A DNA stretch of 64,000 nucleotides, taken from assembly GCF_051781005.1 (NCBI RefSeq), contig NZ_JBPWOA010000034.1, positions 62,001-126,000 of the forward strand, in the 5' to 3' direction. Origin of the DNA: Anabaena sp051781005. Lineage in GTDB: Bacteria; Cyanobacteriota; Cyanobacteriia; Cyanobacteriales; Nostocaceae. Position 1 is the stretch's first letter; each line of letters opens with the position of its first letter. This document shows, one piece after another, positions 18,163 to 27,022 of the stretch. A program made the translations under genes and the position numbers. Below the pieces are notes generated by a model. The model was not told the DNA's origin and did no database searches. It saw only the letters and a program-made list of their open reading frames with translations.

Positions 18163-18378
18163 TTATTTAACTGCTTCAGCGATCGCACTAGCAGCACTTA
18201 GAACACCACCACCAACAAACCACCAGCTATTTACAGCTACTGTGTAAATAATAACGGGTGATAATCCACCATTAGTACCAGTCAATTCTTGCTCAGTTAA
18301 GTCATTCATGAAACTTTCAGAATCCATAAACAAATCAGAACCAGCAACACTCAAATTGGAAATGCTAATAACAGCCAT
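18163..18378 (-). CDS. Double-glycine leader precursor peptide A2, Cys-free core
   Basis: 71 residues. The leader (1-38) ends DLTEQELTGTNGG; the core (39-71, 33 residues) begins LSPVIIYTVAVNSWWFVGGG and contains Ser40, Thr46, Ser51, Ser61 and Ser64 but no Cys. Like A1, the core opens with X-Ser-Pro. A Gly-Gly-Gly run and a C-terminal amphipathic AIAEAVK resemble bacteriocin-like peptides. AAGGA precedes the ATG. It is the first gene after the 18811-18970 repeat, 40 bases ahead of A1. A two-peptide product is possible; that is inference. Confidence 0.82.
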   Translation of the reverse strand: MAVISISNLSVAGSDLFMDSESFMNDLTEQELTGTNGGLSPVIIYTVAVNSWWFVGGGVLSAASAIAEAVK

Positions 18379-18810
18379 TGTTTTAATCCTTAAAGTGAAT
18401 TTAAACTTCAGACTGAGCTTTTATTTACTCATGTCTTTCAAGTATTAATTATTAGTTATTTTCTCAGGCTAATCAATAGGTAGAGATTATTTAAAATGAC
18501 CTTAAATAAATTATTTATGTCCCATTAAATTGAAATCTTTAATTTAATTCACTAACCAAAAAATCAGTAAAAAGAATTATTATAAAACGACTATTTTGGT
18601 TGTCTAATTATGTAATTTATTTCGCAAAATTAATTGACACACCTTACTAATATGCCAGTTGCGTAATACCAATTTTATGTGAAGCTGCATATAATAATGA
18701 CATCAATTGAATTATCCATTCTTATCTGTGTTTATCTGCGTTTATCTGCGGTCAATTATTCTTGATATCTTATTCTATGCAACTTCAGATCAATTTGCTA
18801 TAAGTCCTGT

Positions 18811-18970
18811 TTTAGAGGATGTTAGAAAACTTTGTCGTGTGGTATGTAACACTTGTAGATCCCCCTAAATCCCCCTTAAAAAGGGGGACTTTAAGAAATT
18901 TAGCCCCCCTTAAAAAAGGGGGTTGGGGGGATCTCAATCAATTCTGATACTTTTCAAACATCCTCTTAGA
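18811..18970. repeat. MITE-like inverted repeat around a CCCCC/GGGGG hairpin
   Basis: Outer arms TTTAGAGGATGTTAGAAAA (18811-18829) and TTTTCAAACATCCTCTTAGA (18951-18970) are imperfect inverted repeats. Between them, 18857-18934 is a strong palindrome opening AGATCCCCCTAAATCCCCC and closing with GGGGGGATCT. No frame inside. It separates HopA1 from the precursor genes. The rest of 18379-18810 is AT-rich with a short TTTATCTGCG duplication near 18729-18750 and no gene. Confidence 0.75.
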
Positions 18971-18978
18971 CAGATAAT

Positions 18979-20088
18979 TTATAAGGGGGCATAAATATCT
19001 TCAGAATTAGCATTCAAATAGGTACGCTGCACATCAATTCCTAAAAGAGAAAAATGCCCTAAAATAAACTGCATCTTCACCTCTGGAGAATTATCACCTT
19101 GATACCAAGCTTCCAGCAAACCATTAGCAACAATTTGACAGCGATTCATGCCAAAACTTTCCTGAGCGACAAACTTTTGGTCTGGTTCTTCTGCTAACCC
19201 TAATCCTGGTGCAAGCTGCATAGTAAATAAGGGAACTTCTGTTTGAAAATGCAATTTATTTTCACTATATACAACCTGTAAAACTTCCTTAACTACTTCA
19301 TAATCATTTTTATCAAAATATAAGACTCCTGAATCGTACCTTCCGTAGTCTTTGGGGTTATACAAAACTTTGAAGCTAAAAGAAATTGCTAACTCATTCA
19401 ATCTCTTTGTCAGACTCCTCATTACTGCACTAGTACCTTCAGGAGTTAAATTGAAATATATACGTACAGTTACAGAGTTATTTTTGGCATTTTCAAGATG
19501 ACTAAAACCCTGATTACTAACTGCCATATAAAAACCATTTTGTACTCGATTTTTGGGCATCCGAATTGCTACTATATCACCCAATACAGCAGCTTTTTCA
19601 GTAGTTTTAAGATGTTTATCCCGTTGAATATGTAGTCTCAAACCACCCTTATTTACTGCTAAACTACCATCAGTTTCTTCTCTAATCACAGACCAACCAG
19701 AGTCAAAATAGCCTTCTCCACAATTACTATCATGTAATTGCTCATAAAATCCCATATCTATTCCTAGAAAAGTATTATTTTCCAAATCTAGAGGAAAAGT
19801 ATTTTCTTCTCTATCCATTGCTAAGGCACTTCGCATAGAACCGTTATAATAGATACCATAAAGAAAACTCCGCAGTTGCAAACTCAAATATTTCTGCTGC
19901 ATTTCTGCTGGCATTTTCTGAAACCGCTCAACTGCCTCAATTGGTAATTCTAAGGGTTTATAATCTGAATGGCGAATTGAGAAATTAGATTTAATTTCAA
20001 TTTTAGTAACAATATCTTGGAGTATATCTAGTAACTGCCCATTTAAAGTAGCTGTTGACTGTCGTGGATGAGAATTTAATAATTGCAT
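18979..20088 (-). CDS. HopA1-family protein (putative phospho-Ser/Thr lyase of RiPP dehydration)
   Basis: 369 residues matching the HopA1 (PF17914-like) layout: an N-terminal helical part (YLSLQLRSFLYGIYYNGS near residues 66-83), a central region with FLGIDMGFYEQLHDSNCGEG and a core YMAVSNQ, VRIYFNLTPEG, FSFKVLYNP, YDSGVLYF, and a late MNRCQIVANGLLEAW. The HopA1 fold pairs with APH-like kinases in thioamitide (TvaC/TvaD) and class V lanthipeptide clusters, where the pair phosphorylates and then eliminates Ser/Thr. The partner kinase lies 25 bases upstream. Named by motif memory, not by a search. No signal peptide or membrane helix. Confidence 0.82.
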   Translation of the reverse strand: MQLLNSHPRQSTATLNGQLLDILQDIVTKIEIKSNFSIRHSDYKPLELPIEAVERFQKMPAEMQQKYLSLQLRSFLYGIYYNGSMRSALAMDREENTFPLDLENNTFLGIDMGFYEQLHDSNCGEGYFDSGWSVIREETDGSLAVNKGGLRLHIQRDKHLKTTEKAAVLGDIVAIRMPKNRVQNGFYMAVSNQGFSHLENAKNNSVTVRIYFNLTPEGTSAVMRSLTKRLNELAISFSFKVLYNPKDYGRYDSGVLYFDKNDYEVVKEVLQVVYSENKLHFQTEVPLFTMQLAPGLGLAEEPDQKFVAQESFGMNRCQIVANGLLEAWYQGDNSPEVKMQFILGHFSLLGIDVQRTYLNANSEDIYAPL

Positions 20089-20113
20089 AATAATTTAGTA
20101 GCAATAAAATGAA

Positions 20114-21274
20114 TTAAACAATAGCAGAACTAAGGCGAATTAATTCAGCAGCAACAGTACCAAAAATAGTTGGTATTGACTGTTCAGGACGACATAATAA
20201 TGATTTAGCAACTTGAAGCATAGCAATGCCAGTATTACCAAAAGATTTTTGATATTGAATCATTGCTTGAATTTGTTGAATCAAAACAAAACCAGTAAAT
20301 TGAACTACTCGCGGTAAGAAATCAGGACGATTTTTGATAATTTCTGGAAAGGCGTGGAAATAAGCTTGAGTTAATGCACCAATAGAAGGTTGAAGTAGTT
20401 CTAAAGGTATTATTGCCAAGCGCAGAGATTCTTCAATACCGAGGGAATTACTGATAACTAAGCTACTTAGCCAGATTTGTACATAGCTGCTGATAATTGT
20501 CCCTAAATCAAAAGCGGGGTCTCCCCAAGCAGAACGTTCCCAGTCAATTAGTCGGACAATATTATGGCGAGAATGCTGCCAATCTTTGTGCAGAAGGATA
20601 TTATTTAGCTTCAAATCTTTGTGGGTGAGACAAGCAGGTGTTACAGATTTACCCAATTGTGCGATCGCTTGCCCCAAGCTATCATAACGTTGATATAAGG
20701 CAAAAAACTTTAATCCATCATCAGGCACTAGACCGAAAATTTCTGGTTCAACCCGTTCCAATCCCTGAATCATCCGCGATATTTGGTCAGGAATTAAATT
20801 ATCGGAACTGTGAGAGAAGAAATCCTGGTATTCTTGATGGTTGAAAGTATCACGATGAATATTCCCTAAAATAGTACCAAGTTGCGTAGCGATTTCTACA
20901 GGAAAATTCTGTTCCTTTGTATAGAAATCCATTAAATCTCGATAATCATCCAAATATCTAAAGACAATAATGGCATTCTCTGGGTCAAAATGCAGCACTT
21001 CTGGTAGAAACAGCCGATAGTTATCAAGGTCGGGAAATTTTTGTAAGAACTCTTGAATTCGCCACTCACCCAAAAATTCACCAGCCGCTTTTCCTTCCTG
21101 ATTGTGTCGTTCTTGCTTAACTAACAGCTTATGACCATCGGCAAAAGTCAGTAATAAATTAAAATTCTTGGCTGTCAGTGGTTCTATATGACTTGGAGGT
21201 TGCTCAGATTCATTAAATAAACTCTGTGCTACTAAATAATCAAAAACATTATGTGAATTTAAAATAAATGTCAT
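20114..21274 (-). CDS. APH-type kinase (putative RiPP Ser/Thr kinase)
   Basis: 386 residues with the aminoglycoside-phosphotransferase/choline-kinase fold: an ATP-lobe Lys at about 53 (KLLVKQERH), the Brenner loop LTHKDLKLNNILL with Asp220 and Asn225, and the metal-binding Asp244 in RLIDWERSAWGDPAFDLG. These catalytic residues are intact. It is the first gene of the minus-strand operon, 25 bases before HopA1. APH-like kinases paired with HopA1 proteins phosphorylate precursor Ser/Thr in thioamitide and class V lanthipeptide pathways, so A1 and A2 are the likely substrates. A resistance kinase is less likely in this setting. Confidence 0.85.
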   Translation of the reverse strand: MTFILNSHNVFDYLVAQSLFNESEQPPSHIEPLTAKNFNLLLTFADGHKLLVKQERHNQEGKAAGEFLGEWRIQEFLQKFPDLDNYRLFLPEVLHFDPENAIIVFRYLDDYRDLMDFYTKEQNFPVEIATQLGTILGNIHRDTFNHQEYQDFFSHSSDNLIPDQISRMIQGLERVEPEIFGLVPDDGLKFFALYQRYDSLGQAIAQLGKSVTPACLTHKDLKLNNILLHKDWQHSRHNIVRLIDWERSAWGDPAFDLGTIISSYVQIWLSSLVISNSLGIEESLRLAIIPLELLQPSIGALTQAYFHAFPEIIKNRPDFLPRVVQFTGFVLIQQIQAMIQYQKSFGNTGIAMLQVAKSLLCRPEQSIPTIFGTVAAELIRLSSAIV

Positions 21275-21608
21275 ACGTCAATAATATTGAAACTCTTAAT
21301 ACATTGGCATTGAGACTAAAATATAGATTGACATTTAACAGCAACCAAAGCAACTACTACAACCTAATTTTTAGGGACATAATTATTTTACTATTGACAC
21401 AAATAAAACCGTAAGTCACATCGCTTAATTCTAGAAATTACTATGATATTTTCTGAATTTATCAAAATTGGCTGACTAACATCCGCCAACTCTAGTTACT
21501 AATATAGTGGTTTGCAGATCAGTTAGATACAATTTTAACCCACATTCCGCACTTCAAAAAGTAGCATAAATAATGGCAGATATAAATAACTTTGACTAAT
21601 TTTCTTAA
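21275..21608. other. Intergenic, no gene seen
   Basis: AT-rich spacer between the kinase operon start and the end of the amino acid transporter operon. It should carry the promoter of the kinase-HopA1 operon, but I see no clear -35/-10 pair. No repeat or frame of interest. Confidence 0.6.
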
Positions 21609-22349
21609 CTAAAGAATTTGTGATAAAAACTTCCGTGTTCTTTCTTCCTTCGGTTCAGTAAAAAATATATCAGGAGTCGCTTCTTCAACTAAAGAACCAC
21701 TATCCATGAGAATTACTCTATCTGCAACTTCCCGCGCAAATCCCACTTCGTGAGTCACTACCACCATTGTCATTCCCTCACTAGCAAGATTTCTCATCAC
21801 ATCTAATACTTCTCTCACCATTTCTGGATCTAATGCTGAAGTCGGTTCATCAAATAGCATGATTTTAGGTTGCATAGCTAACGCACGCGCTATGGCTACC
21901 CGTTGCTGTTGTCCACCAGATAACTGTCCTGGATATTTATTTGCTTGTGCTAAAATTCCCACTCTTTCTAAAAGTTGCATTGCTAATTCTTCGGCTTTAG
22001 CTTTTGGTAATTTCCGCACCCAAATTGGTGCTAAGGTGATATTTTTTAAAACTGTTAAATGGGGAAATAAATTAAACTGCTGAAATACCATTCCCGTTTC
22101 TTTACGAATTTTTTCAATATTTCGCAAATCACGGCTGAGAGTAATTCCATCAATACTAATATTTCCCTGTTGATATTCTTCTAAGGCGTTAAATGTACGG
22201 ATAAAAGTTGATTTACCTGAACCAGAAGGACCCATTAAAACAACAACTTCACCCCGATTGATTGTTAAACTCACTCCTTGAAGAACGTGGAATTTACCAT
22301 ACCATTTGTGAACATCTTCAGCAATAATAATCGGTGTTTGTTCTTCCAT
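21609..22349 (-). CDS. bgtA: Polar amino acid ABC transporter ATPase
   Basis: 246 residues from ATG 22349 (a TTG 15 bases earlier would add MRLKF). Walker A GPSGSGKST, Q-loop VFQQFNLFPHLT, signature LSGGQQQRVAIARAL, Walker B IMLFDEPTSALDPE and H-loop VVTHEVGFA match the GlnQ/HisP class exactly, including the DPE ending typical of polar amino acid importers. It closes a four-gene minus-strand operon with a binding protein and two permeases. In Anabaena sp. PCC 7120 the N-II system NatFGH with BgtA has this order and takes up acidic and neutral polar amino acids; the symbol is by synteny. Confidence 0.88.
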   Translation of the reverse strand: MEEQTPIIIAEDVHKWYGKFHVLQGVSLTINRGEVVVLMGPSGSGKSTFIRTFNALEEYQQGNISIDGITLSRDLRNIEKIRKETGMVFQQFNLFPHLTVLKNITLAPIWVRKLPKAKAEELAMQLLERVGILAQANKYPGQLSGGQQQRVAIARALAMQPKIMLFDEPTSALDPEMVREVLDVMRNLASEGMTMVVVTHEVGFAREVADRVILMDSGSLVEEATPDIFFTEPKEERTRKFLSQIL

Positions 22350-22389
22350 AAATTTCAACCTCAACTTAATAAGTTTTTTAAATTACGAA

Positions 22390-23415
22390 TTACGAATTAG
22401 TTAACTGTTTTTCTAAGCGTCGAGAAGCTAAAGACATTGAGTAACAAAACACCCAATAAATTAAGCCAATAAATATATATACTTCCGCATATCTCCCCAA
22501 AAACTGCGGTTGTGCCAAAATAGAGCGAGCAATTCCGGTTAGTTCGACTAATCCCACTAAAGATAAAAGTGAAGTATCTTTAAATAAGCCAATAAACTGT
22601 CCGACAATTGCGGGAATAACAGCACGCAAGGCTTGAGGTAAGATAATTAATATTAATACTAAAGGTGTATTAAATCCTAGTGCTTTTGCTGCTTCGGTTT
22701 GTCCTCTGGGTATTGATTGCAGTCCACCACGCACATTTTCGGCCATATAAGCGGCACTAAATAGCACGAGTCCAGCTATTCCTCTGATTAAGCGATCTAA
22801 ACGTAAATCTGTTGGTAAAAATAAGGGTAACATGACTTGAGCAATAAATAAAATTCCTATGAGTGGTAATCCTCTGACTATTTCAATATAGAGAATAGAA
22901 AACCAACGAATTATAAATAATTTACTTGTGCGTCCTAATGCTAACAAAACCCCAAGGGGAAAGGAAAGGACAATACTAATTACTGCCATTAATAGGGTCA
23001 GCAGCAAACCGTTCCACAAATTTGTAGATACAGATTGTAAGCCTAATCCTCCTCCTATGAGCCAGAGAATTAGAGGGAAAGATAATAACCATGTTGGTGC
23101 AAGAGCAGGAATAATAAATTTAGAAAATTTGCGTTTTATGATATTTTGCTTTTTAGTAAATACACTCCAAGTAATCCCGCTTAAAGCTATAATGATTCCT
23201 AGAACTATCCAAAGTCGCCAATATAAGCTTTGAGGAAATCTACCAACTAAAAATAAGGGTAAGTTAGCTTGAATAACTCGCCATTGTGCTTGAGTAATTA
23301 CCCAAAATAGGAAGCTTTGAATTAGCCTAAATATCAATACTGAACAGAAAATTGTTAATAAGCTGTTATACCAGTTACTAAATAAATTTTGGCGTAACCA
23401 AGTAAGTTGAGTCAT
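22390..23415 (-). CDS. natH: Polar amino acid ABC permease (NatH/AapM type)
   Basis: 341 residues with about seven membrane helices; the permease core (about 125-335) carries the HisM/GlnP EAA loop GQTEAAKALGFNTPLVLILI and LPQALRAVIPAIVGQFI. The N-terminal extension with two to three extra helices is typical of the AapM/BztC-like larger subunit of general amino acid permeases. It lies 41 bases upstream of the ATPase gene on the same strand. With NatG it forms the heterodimeric channel. Confidence 0.85.
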   Translation of the reverse strand: MTQLTWLRQNLFSNWYNSLLTIFCSVLIFRLIQSFLFWVITQAQWRVIQANLPLFLVGRFPQSLYWRLWIVLGIIIALSGITWSVFTKKQNIIKRKFSKFIIPALAPTWLLSFPLILWLIGGGLGLQSVSTNLWNGLLLTLLMAVISIVLSFPLGVLLALGRTSKLFIIRWFSILYIEIVRGLPLIGILFIAQVMLPLFLPTDLRLDRLIRGIAGLVLFSAAYMAENVRGGLQSIPRGQTEAAKALGFNTPLVLILIILPQALRAVIPAIVGQFIGLFKDTSLLSLVGLVELTGIARSILAQPQFLGRYAEVYIFIGLIYWVFCYSMSLASRRLEKQLTNS

Positions 23416-23580
23416 TGGAAAAATTTGTTGTTTATCTTTATTTATCGTCAGGATTCAGAAAACAAAATTCAGTATGAATCAGGGTTTTTGAGTTGAGCTT
23501 GATAATTTCCTAAAAAACTCGCTTTTCTATATTTTTGATTTAACAAACATTCTGACTCCTGATTCCTGAATTCTTAATTG

Positions 23581-24507
23581 TTATCTTTCTTTGATTTGCA
23601 CAGAACGATTTAACAAATTCATCATGAAGGAGATGATTAAGCTGAGGGTGAGATAGGTAAGCATAATTAATAACATCACTTCTACGGCTTTGCCGGTTTG
23701 GTTAAATGTGGTAGAAGCAACAAAATAAATATCAGGATAGCCGATAGCGATCGCTAAACTAGAATTTTTTGTTAAATTCAAATACTGGCTGGTAAGTGGG
23801 GGAATGATTACCCGCAAGGCTTGGGGAATAACCACCAACCGCATGACTAAACCGGGTTTTAGTCCTAAAGACCGTCCTGCTTCCCATTGTCCCTTAGCTA
23901 CTGATTGAATCCCACCTCTGACAATTTCGGCGATAAACGCACCTGTGTAAAACGTTAATCCCAGCAGCAAAGTTGAAAATTCTGGAGAAAAGCTAAATCC
24001 AGGAAGTTCTACCCCATTTTGACTTAGGTAAACTAACCCCCAGACCGAAAATTTATTTTCTGCTTTAGGAAAACCAAGGAAAACAGCAAAGTACCAAAAG
24101 AGCAATTGCAGTAATAATGGGGTATTCCGAAAAATCTCTACGTAAACTATACTGATATTTTTCACTAACCAATTATCAGACAAGCGAGCGATTCCCGCTG
24201 TTATCCCTACAATTGTTGTCAGCAAAATTCCCACCACTGCTACCCGCAAAGAGTTGATTAAACCTATCCATAAAGCACGGGTATAGGTATCAGTAGGTTT
24301 ATAACTAAGAGGAGTTTCGCCAATATCAAAAGATGCCTGTTGCTGAAGAAAATTAAAACCGAATTTAATACCTAATTGCTGTAAATTCCGGTTGAGATTC
24401 ATCCCCAAAATAGCAACTATTGCGATCGCTAAAATTACAGCTATACATTGCGCTGCAATTTGCCAAAAGCGGTAATCACGCCATATCGGTGGTTTTGTAT
24501 TAGTCAT
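23581..24507 (-). CDS. natG: Polar amino acid ABC permease (NatG/AapQ type)
   Basis: 308 residues, one N-terminal helix (17-37), a periplasmic loop, then a HisM-type permease core with the EAA motif GQWEAGRSLGLKPGLVMRLV and IPQALRVIIPPLTSQYLN. Partner of the NatH-like permease 165 bases downstream. The spacer between the two contains no gene. Gene order matches natF-natG-natH-bgtA. Confidence 0.85.
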   Translation of the reverse strand: MTNTKPPIWRDYRFWQIAAQCIAVILAIAIVAILGMNLNRNLQQLGIKFGFNFLQQQASFDIGETPLSYKPTDTYTRALWIGLINSLRVAVVGILLTTIVGITAGIARLSDNWLVKNISIVYVEIFRNTPLLLQLLFWYFAVFLGFPKAENKFSVWGLVYLSQNGVELPGFSFSPEFSTLLLGLTFYTGAFIAEIVRGGIQSVAKGQWEAGRSLGLKPGLVMRLVVIPQALRVIIPPLTSQYLNLTKNSSLAIAIGYPDIYFVASTTFNQTGKAVEVMLLIMLTYLTLSLIISFMMNLLNRSVQIKER

Positions 24508-24508
24508 T

Positions 24509-24553
24509 GCTCCCCTTCGACTACGCTCAGGGCAAGCCTGCTCCCCTGCCTCC
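24509..24553. repeat. Dispersed repeat, copy 1 (between natF and natG)
   Basis: GCTCCCCTTCGACTACGCTC followed by AGGGCAAGCCTGC. A near-identical copy lies at 27756-27799, directly after queE. This unit fills the gap between two operon genes without breaking either frame. Similar sequences are frequent between genes in filamentous cyanobacteria. Confidence 0.75.
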
Positions 24554-24561
24554 AGTCCCGA

Positions 24562-25632
24562 TTACCGGAATGGGGGAGAATAGAGTAAACCCCCTTTTGT
24601 CCAAAGTTGATTTTGACCACGGGGGAGATTAAGCTTTGTTTGTGTACCCAGATTGCGATCGTAAATTTCACTGTAGTTACCGACGTGTTTGACTATCTTC
24701 GCTGCGAAGTCATTTGTTAAGCCAAGTCCTTCACCCAAGTTGCCTTCTGTTCCTAAAAAACGCTTGATTTCTGGATCATTACTGGTAGCAAATTGAGCTA
24801 CATTCTGAGAATTAATCCCCAATTCATCAGCTTTAATGAGGGAATAAACCGCCCATTTAACTACATCACTCCATTGAGTATCACCTTTAGCGACTGCTGG
24901 GGCGAGAGGTTCTGAGGAAAGTAACTCATCGAGAATTACATTATCTTCCGGTTTGGGTAAAGTCGTGCGTCGAGAAACCAAAGCCGAACGATCAGCCGTC
25001 ACACCATCACAGCGTCCTTCGGCATAAGTTGCAAAGGTAATATTAACGTCTTCAAAAACAACAGGTTTGTAGGTAATACCCCGTTTCCGCATTTGATCAG
25101 CCAGATTCTGTTCGGTAGTTGTACCAGTTTGAGCGCAAATCGCTTTGTTTTTCAGGTCTGCTAGGGACTTGATCCCGCTATTTTTGCGAACCATAATCGC
25201 TTGACCATCGAAAAATACTACAGGCGCAAAATCCAAACCAACTGAAGTATCACGGCTGAGTGTCCAGCTAGTATTGCGGCTGAGGACATCTATTTCCCCA
25301 GTTTGCAAGGCTGTAAATCTTTCTTTAGCGTTCAGGTTGCGAAATTCTACCGCATCTGGATTATCAAACAAAGCTGCTGCCACAGCACGACAAATATCTA
25401 CGTCAATACCGCTATATTTACCGTCAGTTCCCACAAAGCTGAATCCTGGTAATTCACCACTAACACCACAAATTAGCTTGCTACGGCTTTTAACTGTATT
25501 TCCAATATTCCGAGTCACCTGCGTTCCTGGATTATTGGCTGTATTGCCTGTTGTGCCTGACTCACCACCACAAGCACCGAGGGCGAAAATTAAAAAAGGA
25601 GCGATCGCTAATATGAAAGCCGATTTACGCAT
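24562..25632 (-). CDS. natF: Amino acid ABC transporter substrate-binding lipoprotein
   Basis: 356 residues. The N-terminus MRKSAFILAIAPFLIFALGAC is a lipoprotein signal with the lipobox LGAC (Cys21). The mature part is a SBP_bac_3 domain: SKLICGVSGELPGFSFV, YSGIDVDICRAVAAALF, RFTALQTGEIDVLSRNTSWT and IMVRKNSGIKSLADLKN are typical of AapJ/BztA general polar amino acid binding proteins. It is the first gene of the operon. The overlapping frame on the plus strand is a shadow. Confidence 0.9.
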   Translation of the reverse strand: MRKSAFILAIAPFLIFALGACGGESGTTGNTANNPGTQVTRNIGNTVKSRSKLICGVSGELPGFSFVGTDGKYSGIDVDICRAVAAALFDNPDAVEFRNLNAKERFTALQTGEIDVLSRNTSWTLSRDTSVGLDFAPVVFFDGQAIMVRKNSGIKSLADLKNKAICAQTGTTTEQNLADQMRKRGITYKPVVFEDVNITFATYAEGRCDGVTADRSALVSRRTTLPKPEDNVILDELLSSEPLAPAVAKGDTQWSDVVKWAVYSLIKADELGINSQNVAQFATSNDPEIKRFLGTEGNLGEGLGLTNDFAAKIVKHVGNYSEIYDRNLGTQTKLNLPRGQNQLWTKGGLLYSPPFR

Positions 25633-25857
25633 AAATTTTCCAGATATTCAAGGTATTCAAGCTGAATGTATTGAGCAATAACGTATAAATTATTCTCATA
25701 ATAGTACAAATAATCATTTTTATACTAGCAATAGATAATAATATTTATTCACGACAATTTGGAATGCTTTGCTATTGATATATGTCGCTAACAATTTAGA
25801 TTTTAGAATCTTGAAAGCAAAACCTTGTCCGATTATTTATCGAACAGAATTCAGGAG

Positions 25858-26021
25858 TCAGAAGTCAGAATTCAGAATGAATTTTTTCCGACTGGCGCAT
25901 GAATAAACGGGTTTAAAATCCCCACCAAATTGAAAATTTAGTGGTCTACCCTTCGGGAACGCCAAGGGCGAACAATCATTGGCGGGTCTGTAGCTTCCTT
26001 CCCGCAGGGTATCCTCCACTG
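25858..26021. repeat. Repeat cluster upstream of natF and ybjN-like gene
   Basis: A short tandem GTCAGAA-type repeat at about 25858-25880 is followed by a longer imperfect palindrome, 25941-26021, whose ends are AGTGG and CCACT and whose arms carry CCCTTCGGGAAC and TTCCCGCAGGG. No gene in the 25633-26385 gap. These are intergenic repeats of the usual cyanobacterial kind. Confidence 0.6.
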
Positions 26022-26171
26022 ATTGCATTCTGACGGATGTATTCTAACTTCTGAATTCTTATTCAAAATTCTTTGATATCCAGAAATCCTGTCAAGATAT
26101 GAAGATAAAAACGAGGAATTTATTGTATTGAATAAAAATAATAAGCAAATAAAGTGATATATTTTAGCTAT

Positions 26172-26211
26172 TGAGATTGGTTAATGCACCATTATTAATT
26201 AACCAATCTCA
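26172..26211. promoter_or_regulatory. Perfect 14-bp inverted repeat
   Basis: TGAGATTGGTTAAT (26172-26185) and ATTAACCAATCTCA (26198-26211) flank a 12-base loop. No T-run follows on either strand, so it is not a typical terminator. It lies about 175 bases before the YbjN gene and could be an operator or an RNA stem; no binding protein can be named. Confidence 0.5.
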
Positions 26212-26385
26212 AACATGAGCTTACCAGAAATTCGGTACTCATTTTCACTTTTTTAGCTCTTTTTGTGGAATCTGAATAAATTCTACACGATCAAAAAAAA
26301 GAAGCTGCACCAATCTAAATCAAGACCCATAGCAGGTTAAACTAGGTCTGGTAACAGCCGCTCCACCGTTCCTTATGAGGCTTTT

Positions 26386-26943
26386 ATGGGAGCTAATCTG
26401 AAACAGATAGCCAATTATTTAGACAATCTTGGCTGGGAATACCGTTGTGATGATGATGAAGACAGAATTATTACAGGTGTAGAAGCTGATAACTTAGAAG
26501 ACTTTCTGATTGTTGTTCAGTTAGATGAGGAGGGAAAATTTTTCCGAGTCTTTGCGCCTCAAGTTCTAGCCGGAGTGAAAGAGCATCCTCACAAAGCATC
26601 TATTCTCCAGACAATGCTGGCCATTTCTTGGGAAACCAAAATGCTGCAATGGGAGTACGATCCATCCGATGGCGAAATCCGCGCCATTATTGAGTTTCCC
26701 CTAGAAGACTCAATTCTGACAGAAAAACAATTTAACCGTTGTCTCAGTGGATTAATTCAGGTTGTGGATAATATCGCCTTACCCCGACTCCAACAGGTGA
26801 TGGCAACCGGTGAAGATCCTGGTAATATAGAACTTGGAGAAAGACTGTTACTTAGTATTCAGGAAGAAGCCCCAGGACTACTTGATCTGCTGGAAAAGGC
26901 TATGGCAGCTCGGAAAAAGCGGGGCAGTTTTCCAAATGAGTGA
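26386..26943 (+). CDS. YbjN domain-containing protein
   Basis: 185 residues. The first 150 residues form a YbjN domain (tertiary fold like secretion chaperones): LDNLGWEYRCDDDEDRIIT, FLIVVQLDEEGKFFRVFAP, KASILQTMLAISWETKMLQW, GEIRAIIEFPLEDSILTEKQ. No signal peptide or membrane helix. YbjN proteins are poorly understood, linked to stress and motility regulation in enterobacteria; cyanobacteria carry several. Next gene on the same strand is DUF3318, 79 bases away, a pairing that suggests one transcript. Function not assigned. Confidence 0.82.
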   Translation: MGANLKQIANYLDNLGWEYRCDDDEDRIITGVEADNLEDFLIVVQLDEEGKFFRVFAPQVLAGVKEHPHKASILQTMLAISWETKMLQWEYDPSDGEIRAIIEFPLEDSILTEKQFNRCLSGLIQVVDNIALPRLQQVMATGEDPGNIELGERLLLSIQEEAPGLLDLLEKAMAARKKRGSFPNE

Positions 26944-27022
26944 AGCGGATAATCACTGAAAATAGCTATACTCCAAAGTGATACCCTCACTATAATACTG
27001 AAATTTTTAAGGTTGGATTTTT

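Noticed and set aside
17904..18378. Class I or II lanthipeptide or NHLP-type assignment
   Set aside because: No LanB, LanC or LanM gene and no Cys in the cores; leaders are short double-glycine type.
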